NCBI GenBank assembly: GCA_045546995.1
Contig: JAZQDW010000001.1
Span: forward strand, 1-64,000
Direction of reading: 5' to 3'
DNA: 64,000 bases
Origin: Firm-08 sp045546995
Lineage (GTDB): Bacteria > Bacillota > Clostridia > Oscillospirales > QAKW01
Under the pieces are notes generated by a model that saw only the letters and a list, made by a program, of their open reading frames with translations, made no database searches and had not been told where the DNA came from. Positions 1-8,325 of the stretch are shown here, piece by piece (within the stretch, counting starts at the first letter, position 1; each line of letters opens with the position of its first letter). The position numbers were made by a program, and so were the translations under genes.

Positions 1-165
1 GCCGGAGCCGATTTTTGCATCGGCAAGGCATAAAACGCAGCCAATACTTTGTGTATTGGCGAGTATTTTAACACAGCTGAGGTGAAAATCGGCCCGTCAA
101 AATCGGGTTCGGATACTCCTCCGCTGCTTAAGCACTTAAAAACGAGATATTTTTGTCATAGACAA
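1..165. other. Structured intergenic segment at the left edge
   Basis: No gene is supported here. The segment folds well: GCCGATTTT at 7-15 pairs with AAAATCGGC at 85-93 and encloses a perfect 8-bp hairpin (GCCAATAC 40-47 with GTATTGGC 53-60). A further CCCG/CGGG hairpin follows at about 92-106. It lies downstream of the leftward pheT terminator and is cut by the window edge. It may be an intergenic repeat or the end of an RNA; I cannot name it. Confidence 0.35.
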
Positions 166-204
166 GAAAAAACACCGCAATAATGCTGACCATATTGCGG
201 TGTT
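166..204 (-). terminator. Terminator after pheT
   Basis: A perfect 12-bp stem (171-182 with 193-204, 10-nt loop) is followed on the minus strand by a run of six T. It ends the pheST transcript. Confidence 0.85.
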
Positions 205-228
205 TTGACGTAGTATAGGGCGAAAATA

Positions 229-264
229 GCCGTTTTTAAGCGGATTTATCTCTGTGGAGCACCG
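229..264 (+). repeat. Short intergenic repeat, copy 1
   Basis: This stretch begins with GCCGTTTTTAAGCGG and contains GGAGCAC about 20 nt later. The same 15-mer and the same GGAGCAC spacing occur at 17561-17600, in the same orientation and also in a gene end region. GCGG can pair with the CCGC that follows GGAGCA. Function unknown. Confidence 0.4.
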
Positions 265-286
265 CCCCGAGTGGATTTTTGTTTGA

Positions 287-2704
287 TTATCGCAGGGTGA
301 TGCCCATGGTGTATTGCAGTTTTTTGAGGATCTTGTTAACGTAGCCGTCAATCTCCTCGCCGGTGAAGGCGTGGTCGGTGGGGGCAAAGGTGAGGGCAAA
401 TGCCATACTCTTTTTGCCGGCGCCGATAGCGTCGGAACGGAACACGTCAAACAGTTCGACGGCAGAGAGATATTTGCAGCTCTCCATGATCGCCTTTTGC
501 ACAGCGCCGCAGGTGACCGCCTCGTCCATAACCAGCGCCAGATCCCGCTTTTCAGCGGTGAACTTGGACAACGGCTGATAGGTAAAGGGCGTACCCGTCA
601 GGGAGTTGAGCAACTGCTGATCCAACTGGGCCACCAGCACCGGTTTATCCAGCGCCAATTCTTCGCGCAGTTCATAGCTGACAGCGCCCATCACGCCCAC
701 ACACCGATCCTGACAATAGATCTCGGCGGTCATGCCGGGATGGGACCAGGTGGTTGCGGCGGGGCGGTATTCAAAGGACAGACCCATCTCGGCGGCAACG
801 GCCTCGGTGCCGGCCTTCAGAGTGAAAAAGTCCTCCCCTTCGCCAAAGACGCCCAGACACAATAGCTTGTGCTCCTCGGGGTAGGCGGTCAACGGCAAAG
901 ATTCGGGAATAAAGGCGTTGGCAATTTCAAAGAATTTGCCCTGCATATTGCCGCGGCGGATATTGCGCACGGCGCAACGGATCATCGACGGAATCAGGGT
1001 AGTGCGCATCAGCGAAAGATCCTCGCTGATGGGGTTGAGCAGGCGGATCGCCTTTCGCTCGGGCGCATCCTCGGGCAGACGGATCAGATCGAGATCTGCC
1101 GGGGAGAAAAAGCTGTAGAAGATAGATTCGTAATAACCTTGATCGCACAGGGCCAATTTCAGCGCCAGTTCCTTTTTCTGTGCCATAGTGCGGCCGCCGG
1201 GGGTCACCTTGGCGGCAGGCAGGAAGGTGGAGGTAACGTGATCGTAACCGTAGCTGCGGATCAGTTCCTCGGCGATGTCCTGGGCGTGATCGTCAATATC
1301 CTCACGGTAAGGCGGCACCATAACGGTCAGGGTATCCCCTTCCACCGTGGGGGCAAAATCCAAAGCGGTGAGATGCTTGATGACGTCCTCCGTCGGGATC
1401 TCCAGTCCCAGAACGGCAAATACCTTTGCAAGGGACACCTCCAGCTTGCGAGGCTCGTAGCTCTCTGCCACGCTTGCCTCGTCCCGCGTGGCGGAAACGG
1501 TACCGCATCCTAATTCTTCAATGAGATGCAGGGCGCGATCCATACCGATACCGGTGGTGTAGGCATCCAGACCCTTTTCAAAACGAGCCGAGGAATCGGA
1601 ATTTTGTCCCAACGCACGGGAGGTGCGGCGGATGTTGTCACGGGCAAATTTGGCCGCTTCAAACAATACCTCGGTGGTGTCCTCCGTGATTTCAGAGTTG
1701 AGGCCGCCCATAATGCCGGCCAAAGCCACCGGCTTTTTGCCGTCGCAGATCACCAGATTTTCGGTGGTGAGAGAAAATTCCTTCTCATCCAGCGTAACGA
1801 TCTTTTCGCCCTCGGTGGCACGGCGTACCACAATGCGGCCTTCCTCCAGCTGACGCAGATCGAAGGCGTGCATCGGCTGACCGAATTCCTTTAAAACGTA
1901 GTTGGTGATATCCACCACGTTGGAAATGGCATTGATGCCCACCAGCGCCAGCCGTCTTTTCATCCAGGCGGGAGAAGGCGCAATGGTGATATTGCTGACG
2001 TAGTGGCCAATATAACGGGGGCAGAGATCGGGCGCCTCCACCTCAACTGTAAAGTTAATATCCTTGCCACTCGTATGGTAATCCAATGCGGGCATTTTGA
2101 AGGGTTTATTCAGCGCGGCGGCCACCTCACGGGCGATGCCTACCACACTTTGACAGTCGGGACGGTTGGCGGTGATGCCAATGTCAAAGATCCACTCGTC
2201 CAGTCCAACGATGGGCTTGACATCGGCGCCGAGGATACAATCCTCCGGCAGGACCAGCAGACCGCAATATCCCGCGCCGGGATATAAATCCTCATTCAGA
2301 CCCAGTTCGACACCCGAGCAGAGCATACCGTTGGATTCCACACCGCGGAGTTTGCCCTTCTTGATGGTCATGACCCCTTCGATGGTCACGTGGTCACGGG
2401 CGGTGGCATACACGGTGGCGCCGGGCAAGGCTACGGGATACACGCCGCCGGCGGTGACGTTGTCAGCGCCGCAACAGATCTGATGCGTACCCAACTCACC
2501 GCAATCCACCTGACAGACGTGCAGATGCGTATCGGGAATGGGCTCCAGAGAGAGCACCTTGCCCACTACGACGCCGCTGATATCCTTACCGACCTCGATG
2601 AGCTCCTCGACCTCAAAACCTGCATCAAAGAGTTTTTTCTCCAATTCCTGAGGAGAAACTTCAATTTCAACGTATTCTTTCAACCAACTTAACGGTGCAA
2701 GCAT
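287..2704 (-). CDS. pheT: Phenylalanine--tRNA ligase beta subunit
   Basis: Beta chain of the alpha2beta2 phenylalanyl-tRNA synthetase, a cytoplasmic enzyme that charges tRNA-Phe. The 805-residue length is normal for bacterial PheT. In order it shows the start MLAPLSWLKEYV, an EMAP-like tRNA-binding domain (about 40-155), the B3/B4 editing region (about 205-380), the B5 domain, the core beta domain, and a C-terminal FDX-ACB anticodon-binding domain from about 710 with the KRDLALV motif. The start follows GGAGGAGAAAGAAA. It sits 14 nt behind pheS in one transcript, so the pheS T-box should control both. Nothing looks broken. Confidence 0.97.
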   Translation of the reverse strand: MLAPLSWLKEYVEIEVSPQELEKKLFDAGFEVEELIEVGKDISGVVVGKVLSLEPIPDTHLHVCQVDCGELGTHQICCGADNVTAGGVYPVALPGATVYATARDHVTIEGVMTIKKGKLRGVESNGMLCSGVELGLNEDLYPGAGYCGLLVLPEDCILGADVKPIVGLDEWIFDIGITANRPDCQSVVGIAREVAAALNKPFKMPALDYHTSGKDINFTVEVEAPDLCPRYIGHYVSNITIAPSPAWMKRRLALVGINAISNVVDITNYVLKEFGQPMHAFDLRQLEEGRIVVRRATEGEKIVTLDEKEFSLTTENLVICDGKKPVALAGIMGGLNSEITEDTTEVLFEAAKFARDNIRRTSRALGQNSDSSARFEKGLDAYTTGIGMDRALHLIEELGCGTVSATRDEASVAESYEPRKLEVSLAKVFAVLGLEIPTEDVIKHLTALDFAPTVEGDTLTVMVPPYREDIDDHAQDIAEELIRSYGYDHVTSTFLPAAKVTPGGRTMAQKKELALKLALCDQGYYESIFYSFFSPADLDLIRLPEDAPERKAIRLLNPISEDLSLMRTTLIPSMIRCAVRNIRRGNMQGKFFEIANAFIPESLPLTAYPEEHKLLCLGVFGEGEDFFTLKAGTEAVAAEMGLSFEYRPAATTWSHPGMTAEIYCQDRCVGVMGAVSYELREELALDKPVLVAQLDQQLLNSLTGTPFTYQPLSKFTAEKRDLALVMDEAVTCGAVQKAIMESCKYLSAVELFDVFRSDAIGAGKKSMAFALTFAPTDHAFTGEEIDGYVNKILKKLQYTMGITLR

Positions 2705-2718
2705 TTTCTTTCTCCTCC

Positions 2719-3744
2719 TTATTTCTTAAACTGCTCTGCAAACCGGGTATCCGATTCGTAGAGCGCCTTGATATTATTGATACCGTATTTCAGCATGGCG
2801 ATACGCTCGACGCCCATACCGAAGGCAAAGCCGGAATACTTTTGAGAATCAATACCGCAATTCTCCAGCACGTGGCGATTGACCACGCCGGCGCCCAATA
2901 CCTCGATCCAGCCGGTACCCTTACACAGCTTACATCCCTTGCCGCCGCAGGCAAAACAGCTGACGTCTACCTCTACGCTGGGCTCGGTAAAGGGGAAATA
3001 AGAGGGGCGCAGACGGGTGTGCACACCCTGACCGAAGATACGCTCGGAGAAGGTATCCAGCATACCCTTCAGGTCGCACAGGGTGATACCCTCGTCCACC
3101 ACCAGACCCTCCATCTGGGTAAACATGGGGGAATGGGTGGCATCGTCATCCGAACGGAACACCTTACCGGGAGAAAGCATTTTAATGGGAGGCTTACCCT
3201 CTTCCATGGCGTGGATCTGACCGGTAGAGGTCTGGGTCCGCAGCAAAAAGTCCTCGCTGAGATAGAAGGTATCCTGCATATCGCGGGCGGGATGGTCCTT
3301 GGGGGTGTTGAGGGCGGTGAAATTGTAATAATCGTTTTCGATCTCACGGCCTTCCAGAATCTCAAAACCCATGCCGGCAAAAATATCGATCAGCTCATTG
3401 GCAACGATGGTGTTGGGGTGCAGGCCGCCCACCGCGCCCATTTTAGCGGGCATCGTGACGTCAATACGCTCGCTTTCGTTGCGGGCGGCAAGCTCGGCCG
3501 CCTTGACTGCCTTTTCCGCCTCCTCAAAGCGGGCCAGCGCCCAGGCCTTGACCTCGTTGACCACCTTACCCATTTCGGGGCGTTTTTCCTTGGGCACGTC
3601 CTTCATCCCCTTCATCAGGGCAGGGATGGCGCCCTCTTTGTTATCCAGATACTTTTTGCGGAATTGATACAACGCCTCGGAGGTGGTGTACGCTCCGATG
3701 CCCTCTTCAATTTCCGCCTTGATCATACGGATCTTCTCTTCCAT
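2719..3744 (-). CDS. pheS: Phenylalanine--tRNA ligase alpha subunit
   Basis: Catalytic alpha chain of phenylalanyl-tRNA synthetase (341 residues, usual length). It has an N-terminal coiled-coil region (about 1-90), then the class II aminoacyl-tRNA synthetase core. Motif 2 is visible as FRSDDDATHSPMFTQMEG (about residue 195) and motif 3 as GFAFGMGVERIAML near the end. A CxxCGGKGCKLCKGTGW cysteine cluster sits before motif 3, as in many Firmicute PheS proteins. The start is preceded by AAGGAG. First gene of pheST, controlled by the T-box leader upstream. Confidence 0.97.
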   Translation of the reverse strand: MEEKIRMIKAEIEEGIGAYTTSEALYQFRKKYLDNKEGAIPALMKGMKDVPKEKRPEMGKVVNEVKAWALARFEEAEKAVKAAELAARNESERIDVTMPAKMGAVGGLHPNTIVANELIDIFAGMGFEILEGREIENDYYNFTALNTPKDHPARDMQDTFYLSEDFLLRTQTSTGQIHAMEEGKPPIKMLSPGKVFRSDDDATHSPMFTQMEGLVVDEGITLCDLKGMLDTFSERIFGQGVHTRLRPSYFPFTEPSVEVDVSCFACGGKGCKLCKGTGWIEVLGAGVVNRHVLENCGIDSQKYSGFAFGMGVERIAMLKYGINNIKALYESDTRFAEQFKK

Positions 3745-3780
3745 ATTTAATACTCCTTTTCGGAAATAATTTACAAAAAT

Positions 3781-4023
3781 AAAAAAGCCCTCCGCCCCAA
3801 CAGGGCGAAAGGCATTTCTTCCGTGGTACCACCTGTGTTTCCGCCGACGGCGGACACTTTGCGACCGATAACGGGGTCGGACCGAAGGGGGCTACTTACG
3901 TTCACCCGCCCTGCTCCGGAGCGAAACGCACTTTTTCCGCTTTATTTGCCGCTTACAGCCGACGACGGCAATTCTCTTACTAAAGCGCAGTGAAAAAGGC
4001 ACTCTCCATCTCTGCATTTATAC
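3781..4023 (-). promoter_or_regulatory. T-box riboswitch leader of pheST
   Basis: The minus strand carries the T-box core AGGTGGTACCACGG at 3821-3834. It is followed by an 11-bp terminator stem (3787-3813) and six T, so antitermination is expected. An AGTAAGAGA loop-E-like motif lies in the upstream stem I region. In this family uncharged tRNA pairs with a specifier codon and the T-box and allows read-through. The downstream genes predict a Phe specifier; I did not assign the codon. Confidence 0.93.
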
Positions 4024-4029
4024 CATATT

Positions 4030-4057
4030 ATTATAACATAGTTTTTAAAATTTGCAA
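4030..4057 (-). promoter_or_regulatory. Promoter of the pheST leader
   Basis: On the minus strand, TTGCAA (4052-4057) and TATAAT (4030-4035) are separated by 16 bp, which places the start at about 4023, just before the T-box leader. The 4058-4160 interval between this and the next promoter shows nothing I recognise. Confidence 0.7.
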
Positions 4058-4160
4058 GAACATTTTTTTCGATCACAAAACGGCGCTCATCTGCCGGGGT
4101 GGCGAGTGGTCGAATTTTGTCGGATGGAACCGATAAAGATATACCTTTTACTCCGTCGAC

Positions 4161-4189
4161 TTGCGTTTTTGGGAAAAGTGTGGTATACT
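4161..4189 (+). promoter_or_regulatory. Promoter of the small membrane protein gene
   Basis: TTGCGT, 17 bp, TATACT, with TGTGG just before the -10 (extended -10 character). About 30 nt upstream of the start codon at 4221. Confidence 0.7.
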
Positions 4190-4220
4190 ATTGCCATAAA
4201 ATTCCTTTGGAGGAAACTGT

Positions 4221-4580
4221 ATGAAACGGAAACGACTGAATATTTTGGGTCTGGTCTACCTTGCCGCTGCGCTGATCAGCCTGATCATTTGTGTATGGGA
4301 CGTGATCATTCTGGGTCTGCTTGCCCCGGCAGTGGACATCACCGGCGGCATCGGCGTTGCAATGGTCTGCACCCTGGCAGAGTTGGCGATATGTGTACTG
4401 ATGGTCATTATCGGTGTGGATATGCGTAAAAAGTTTACGGCCAAAACTTTTAAGATGAGCCTGCTGTTGGCAGCCTCCTCCATCTTCTGTCTGATCTTTT
4501 GTCTGATCGGCGCCTACGTGGTCGTGCCCCCCATCCTCGGCCTGCTGTTGCCCATCGCCACCATTCTGATCATTCGTTAA
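4221..4580 (+). CDS. Small four-helix membrane protein
   Basis: 119 residues with four hydrophobic segments (about 9-32, 40-66, 79-100 and 101-118) and the basic N-terminus MKRKRLN. It is most likely an integral cytoplasmic-membrane protein. I do not recognise the family and see no catalytic motif. The start is fixed by TTTGGAGG 7-8 nt upstream and by a promoter ending at 4189. It is a single-gene unit closed by its own hairpin terminator, with no informative neighbours. Confidence 0.75.
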   Translation: MKRKRLNILGLVYLAAALISLIICVWDVIILGLLAPAVDITGGIGVAMVCTLAELAICVLMVIIGVDMRKKFTAKTFKMSLLLAASSIFCLIFCLIGAYVVVPPILGLLLPIATILIIR

Positions 4581-4586
4581 ACACAC

Positions 4587-4615
4587 AAACGACCTCCCCG
4601 GGGAGGTCGTTTCTT
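4587..4615 (+). terminator. Terminator of the small membrane protein gene
   Basis: A perfect self-complementary stem, AAACGACCTCCCC with GGGGAGGTCGTTT (4587-4612), followed by TCTTTT. Confidence 0.85.
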
Positions 4616-4668
4616 TTCATTTTTCAAAACGTATGGCACGTTCCCGCTTTTTTCGACCTTTTGTGCGA

Positions 4669-4697
4669 TTGACAGAGAAAAAAGATTGTTGTATACT
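4669..4697 (+). promoter_or_regulatory. Consensus sigma-A promoter for XRE / mutarotase / reductase genes
   Basis: TTGACA (4669-4674), exactly 17 bp, TATACT (4692-4697). An ATG at 4686 lies inside this promoter, so it cannot be the start of the following gene; transcription should begin near 4704. Confidence 0.85.
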
Positions 4698-4730
4698 TTA
4701 GAAAAACAGAAAATAAAGGTGAATAAAGAC

Positions 4731-4916
4731 GTGCAACGAATGAAAAATTTACGCAGGCTGCTCCGCCTGACGCAGGTAGACGTCAGCCGTGCCACGGAGA
4801 TTCCCCGTCCATTGTATGCGCTGATGGAGCAGGGCAAGCTGACCCCCAACGAGGCCCAATACAAGGCATTGGCCGAGCTGTTTAACGTATCGGTACAATA
4901 TCTTCAAAAACCGTAA
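4731..4916 (+). CDS. Very small XRE-type helix-turn-helix protein
   Basis: About 61 residues, essentially one HTH domain (LRRLLRLTQVDVSRATEIPR, then LMEQGKLTPNEAQYKALAELFNV). This is the Cro/CI fold with no sensing domain. I chose the in-frame GTG at 4731 because AAAGGTG lies 9 nt upstream; an ATG at 4740 is also possible. The frame extends up to 4686, but that part is promoter. It is the first gene of a likely operon with the mutarotase (14 nt downstream) and the aldo-keto reductase, so it may regulate them or itself. No target is visible. Confidence 0.75.
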   Translation: MQRMKNLRRLLRLTQVDVSRATEIPRPLYALMEQGKLTPNEAQYKALAELFNVSVQYLQKP

Positions 4917-4930
4917 AGGATGTTTTAAAA

Positions 4931-5770
4931 ATGATCAAACTCAATTACAAGCAATTTACCGCCGAGCTTGACCCCTTGGGCGCCGAACTGATCGCGCTGT
5001 ACAAGGACGGCAAAAATCTGATCTGGTGCCGAGATCCGGAAGTCTGGGGCAGCAGCGCTCCCCTGCTCTTTCCCATTTGCGGCCGCCTGCGGGAGGGCAA
5101 ATATTCCCACAACGGAAGCACCTACGAGCTGGCGCCTCACGGCTTTGCCAAAAGTTCCCGTTTCCGTGTGACGGAGCAGACGTCCCACCGCGCCGTATTC
5201 GAGCTGTGTGACAGTCCCGAAACGCGAGAAGTATATCCCTTTGCCTTTAAACTGCAAGCGGTATACGAGCTTAATGAGCAGGGGCTTACCTTTACCTTTA
5301 TCGTGGACAACCCCGCCGACACGCCGCTGTATTTTTCGGTGGGCGGCCATTGGAGCTTTGCGCTGGCGGAAACGCTGGAGGCCTACAACCTGCGCTTTGA
5401 CGCCCCCGTCACCCTGGCGCGGGAGGTACTGGACGGCGCCTATTTATCCGGCAAACAGGAGCCGGTCATCGACGGACAGAGCGTGTTGCCCCTGGGTTAT
5501 CACATCTGTGACAATGACACCTACGTTTTCAAAAACGCGCCCCCGGCCTGCACCCTGTTGCACGGAGAGACGCCGGTGGCCCGTCTGGAGTATCCCGACA
5601 CGCCCCATCTGCTGTTGTGGACCCAACCGGGGCAGAAATATCTGTGCATCGAGCCGTGGAACGGTATGCCTGACGGCGAAAACAGCGGACCGCTGTTGCA
5701 AAAGGACGCCATTTGCGCGTTGGACGGTGGCAAGCAAAAACGCTTTACACACAAAATCATCTTTTATTAA
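4931..5770 (+). CDS. Aldose 1-epimerase family protein (LacX-like mutarotase)
   Basis: 279 residues, the usual size of the LacX/YeaD branch of aldose 1-epimerases, which interconvert alpha and beta anomers of sugars in the cytoplasm. Visible signatures are LFPICGRL near residue 50, the catalytic-type histidine in SVGGHWSFAL (about 140), and the acidic motif CIEPWNGMPD near 235. An AAAGGATG ribosome site precedes the ATG. It sits between the tiny XRE gene and the aldo-keto reductase, consistent with sugar metabolism, but the substrate cannot be told from sequence. Confidence 0.88.
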   Translation: MIKLNYKQFTAELDPLGAELIALYKDGKNLIWCRDPEVWGSSAPLLFPICGRLREGKYSHNGSTYELAPHGFAKSSRFRVTEQTSHRAVFELCDSPETREVYPFAFKLQAVYELNEQGLTFTFIVDNPADTPLYFSVGGHWSFALAETLEAYNLRFDAPVTLAREVLDGAYLSGKQEPVIDGQSVLPLGYHICDNDTYVFKNAPPACTLLHGETPVARLEYPDTPHLLLWTQPGQKYLCIEPWNGMPDGENSGPLLQKDAICALDGGKQKRFTHKIIFY

Positions 5771-5781
5771 GGAGCAGGACG

Positions 5782-6864
5782 ATGAAAAAACTGGGATTTG
5801 GATTGATGCGCCTACCCAAGCAAGACGAGGCCATTGACATTCAACGCACCGCCGCCATGGCAGACCGCTTTTTGGCGGCCGGATACACCTATTTGGATAC
5901 CGCCTACGTTTACAACGGCTCGGAGGCCGCCTTTCGTCAGGCCATCGGCGCCCGCCACGACCGAAACGAATATCTGCTGGCAGACAAACTACCCGTATGG
6001 GCGCTGGAGAACAAGGAGGACTGTGAAAAGGTATTTTCCACCTCGCTGGAGCGTTGCGGTGTAGACTATTTTGACTACTATATGGTCCATTCCATCACCG
6101 ATGACAAGCTGGAACAGATCAAGCAGTTTGAAATGTTCGAGTTTTGCCGGCAAAAAAAGGCGGAGGGCAAGGTAAAACGGTTTGGTTTTTCCTTCCACGG
6201 CAGTAATGCGGCGCTTGAGCAGCTGCTCAACGAGCATCCCGACGTAGATTTCGTCCAGCTGCAGATCAATTATCTGGACTGGGACAACGGCATCATCGCC
6301 GCCGGCAAAAACTATGAAACGGTGCGTCGGCACAACAAGGATATCATCATTATGGAGCCGGTCAAGGGCGGAGCGCTTGCCTCTCTCAAGCAGGAGGCCA
6401 TGGACGTATTTGCGCAGATAGATCCATCGGCCAGCGCCGCCTCCTTTGCCCTGCGGTACGCCGCCACACTGCCCGGTGTCATCATGGTCCTCAGCGGTAT
6501 GAGCGACGAGGCGCAGTTGGAGGATAATATCGCCACCTTTGATGATCTTAAAGAGCTTACGCCTGCCGAGCGGGAGGCCATTGACAAGGTACGGCGCATT
6601 ACACTGGATTCCCCCGTCATTTCCTGTACCGCCTGCGGCTATTGCGTGGAGGGCTGTCCCCAAAACATTCCCATCCCCGATATCTTCAAGGCCTACAACC
6701 GTCAACTACTGTCGGCAGACGGTATGGAACGGTACCGTAAAGTAACCGAGGGGAAGGGCACGGCCGCCGACTGTATCGGCTGTGGCGCCTGCGAAGGGGT
6801 CTGCCCCCAGCATCTGCCCATCGTGGACACCCTGGGCGCCGCCGCCAAAGTATTTAACAAATAA
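5782..6864 (+). CDS. Aldo-keto reductase with C-terminal 4Fe-4S ferredoxin domain
   Basis: 360 residues beginning MKKLGFGLMRLP; the ATG at 5782 follows AGGAGCAGGACG. The first ~280 residues form an aldo-keto reductase barrel with the expected tetrad: D and Y in LDTAYVYNGSE, K in LLADKLPV, H in YYMVHSI. The last ~80 residues hold two clusters, CTACGYCVEGCP and CIGCGACEGVCP, each suited to a 4Fe-4S centre. This fused architecture is common in anaerobes and suggests ferredoxin-linked rather than purely NADPH-linked reduction. The substrate is unknown. Last gene before a strong terminator. Confidence 0.92.
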   Translation: MKKLGFGLMRLPKQDEAIDIQRTAAMADRFLAAGYTYLDTAYVYNGSEAAFRQAIGARHDRNEYLLADKLPVWALENKEDCEKVFSTSLERCGVDYFDYYMVHSITDDKLEQIKQFEMFEFCRQKKAEGKVKRFGFSFHGSNAALEQLLNEHPDVDFVQLQINYLDWDNGIIAAGKNYETVRRHNKDIIIMEPVKGGALASLKQEAMDVFAQIDPSASAASFALRYAATLPGVIMVLSGMSDEAQLEDNIATFDDLKELTPAEREAIDKVRRITLDSPVISCTACGYCVEGCPQNIPIPDIFKAYNRQLLSADGMERYRKVTEGKGTAADCIGCGACEGVCPQHLPIVDTLGAAAKVFNK

Positions 6865-6867
6865 CCT

Positions 6868-6911
6868 AAAACGGTCATAGCATCACAAACGGTGCTATGG
6901 CCGTTTTTTTT
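6868..6911 (+). terminator. Terminator after the aldo-keto reductase
   Basis: AAAACGG plus CATAGCA pair with TGCTATG plus CCGTTTT around a short loop, followed by a run of T. Confidence 0.88.
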
Positions 6912-6914
6912 GCT

Positions 6915-6976
6915 TTCCCACCCCTGTTTCCCACCCCTCCTTATTGCTTTTCCCACCCCTAAATGAGGGTAGGGGT
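6915..6976. repeat. Three direct repeats TTCCCACCCCT with a complementary AGGGGT
   Basis: TTCCCACCCCT occurs at 6915-6925, 6928-6938 and 6950-6960. A G-rich AGGGGT at 6971-6976 could pair with any of the three. It lies between the reductase terminator and the promoter region of the SLH gene (TATAAT at about 6999-7005 and again near 7022-7028). It may be regulatory or simple-sequence drift. Confidence 0.5.
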
Positions 6977-7058
6977 AGTGCCAAGCGACACAGAATGTTT
7001 TATAATAAAAGCAGAAATTATGATATAATTTCAAAATATATACAAAGGAGATAAAATT

Positions 7059-8270
7059 ATGAACGCTAAAAGATTTCAAAAAACCTTGATCGGTATTTTG
7101 CTGTGTCTTTGTTTGCTGATCGGCTGTCTGCCCGCCGTGGCCGCCACCCCGTTTACCGACGTAAAAAAGAACGCCTATTATGCCGAAGCAGTCGAGTGGG
7201 CTGTGGCCGGTAATATTACCGCCGGTGTCTCCCCCACCACCTTTGCCCCCGACGCCTCCTGTACCCGCGGGCAGATCGTATCCTTTTTGTGGCGCAACGC
7301 CTCCTGCCCCGAGCCCAAAACCTCTGCCAATCCCTTTACTGACATCAAGAAAGGCGCCTATTACTACAAAGCCGTACTGTGGGCCGTGGAAAACGGCATT
7401 ACTGCCGGTGCCACCCCCACCACCTTTGCTCCCGACGCCCCCTGCACCCGCGGACAGATCGTGGCATTTTTGTGGCGCAGTGCCTCCTGCCCCACTCCCC
7501 CCACCTCCGGTAATCCCTTTACCGACGTAAAGAAGAGCGCCTATTATTACAAGGCAGTATTGTGGGCCGTTGAGCAAGCCATCACCGCCGGCACCACGGC
7601 CACCACCTTCTCCCCCGAAGCGCCCTGCACCCGCGGACAGATCGTTACCTTTCTGTACCGCTATATGAATCCGCTGGATATCCTGGTCAATCCAACGGAC
7701 CATTTTATGACTTCCTCTATGGAGACCGCCTCCTTTACCGTCACCGTCACCGGCGGCATCGCACCCTACACCTATCGCTGGTACGTGAGCTATGACGACG
7801 AAACGGTCCCCCAGAACTCTTTCACCACCAGAGACACACATCACACGCTGAACGTTACCGTTTCCGATTATGATTTTGACGAATATAATGCCATCTACGT
7901 TTACTGTGTCATCACCGATGCCGCAGGCAAGCAGGTGCGCAGCAACTTTGCCGACGTAGTTCCCTACGTTTCAATGCGGATCACCGCACAGCCTGCCAAT
8001 TACAATATGGCATCCTCTATGGAAACGGCCAACTTTACCGTACAGCTGACCGGCGGCACCGCCCCCTACACCTACAAATGGTATGCCAGCTATGACGGCC
8101 GGGAAGAACTTAAAAAGAGCGAGCTATCCATGCTGCCCACCAATTTCGCCGACATCTCCTTCTCCGATTACGATTTTGATGACTACAACGTTATTTACGT
8201 TTATTGCGCCATCACCGATGCGGCAGGTCACACCGTCAACACCAACAACGCTTACGTTTATCCCCATTAA
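7059..8270 (+). CDS. Secreted SLH-domain protein with two Ig-like repeats
   Basis: 403 residues. A clear signal peptide (basic MNAKRFQK, hydrophobic core, cleavage near PAVAA, about residue 29) is followed by three SLH repeats (about 30-80, 92-142, 154-203). Each contains an FTDVKK-like start and CTRGQIV. SLH triplets anchor proteins non-covalently to secondary cell-wall polymer. Two ~95-residue beta-sandwich repeats follow, each with SSMETA(S/N)FTV, GG.APYTY(R/K)WY, DYDFD(E/D)YN and YVYC.ITDAAG. No catalytic site is visible. Start fixed by AAAGGAG. The SLH units are very alike at DNA level, so copy number could change by recombination. Confidence 0.9.
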   Translation: MNAKRFQKTLIGILLCLCLLIGCLPAVAATPFTDVKKNAYYAEAVEWAVAGNITAGVSPTTFAPDASCTRGQIVSFLWRNASCPEPKTSANPFTDIKKGAYYYKAVLWAVENGITAGATPTTFAPDAPCTRGQIVAFLWRSASCPTPPTSGNPFTDVKKSAYYYKAVLWAVEQAITAGTTATTFSPEAPCTRGQIVTFLYRYMNPLDILVNPTDHFMTSSMETASFTVTVTGGIAPYTYRWYVSYDDETVPQNSFTTRDTHHTLNVTVSDYDFDEYNAIYVYCVITDAAGKQVRSNFADVVPYVSMRITAQPANYNMASSMETANFTVQLTGGTAPYTYKWYASYDGREELKKSELSMLPTNFADISFSDYDFDDYNVIYVYCAITDAAGHTVNTNNAYVYPH

Positions 8271-8292
8271 CGAGCGTTTCTTTTAGCAAAAC

Positions 8293-8325
8293 AAAAGGAG
8301 AGAGCCATGCTCTCTCCTTTTATTT
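8293..8325. terminator. Shared terminator between the SLH gene and the convergent hydrolase gene
   Basis: An 11-bp stem, AAAAGGAGAGA with TCTCTCCTTTT, flanked by A/T runs on both sides. It overlaps the stop codon of the leftward hydrolase gene and probably acts in both directions. Confidence 0.8.

Noticed and set aside
4686..4730. Upstream in-frame ATG as start of the small XRE gene
   Set aside because: It lies between the -35 and -10 of a consensus promoter, so it would not be transcribed.
6915..6960. CRISPR array
   Set aside because: Repeats are 11 bp with unequal short spacers and no cas genes nearby.
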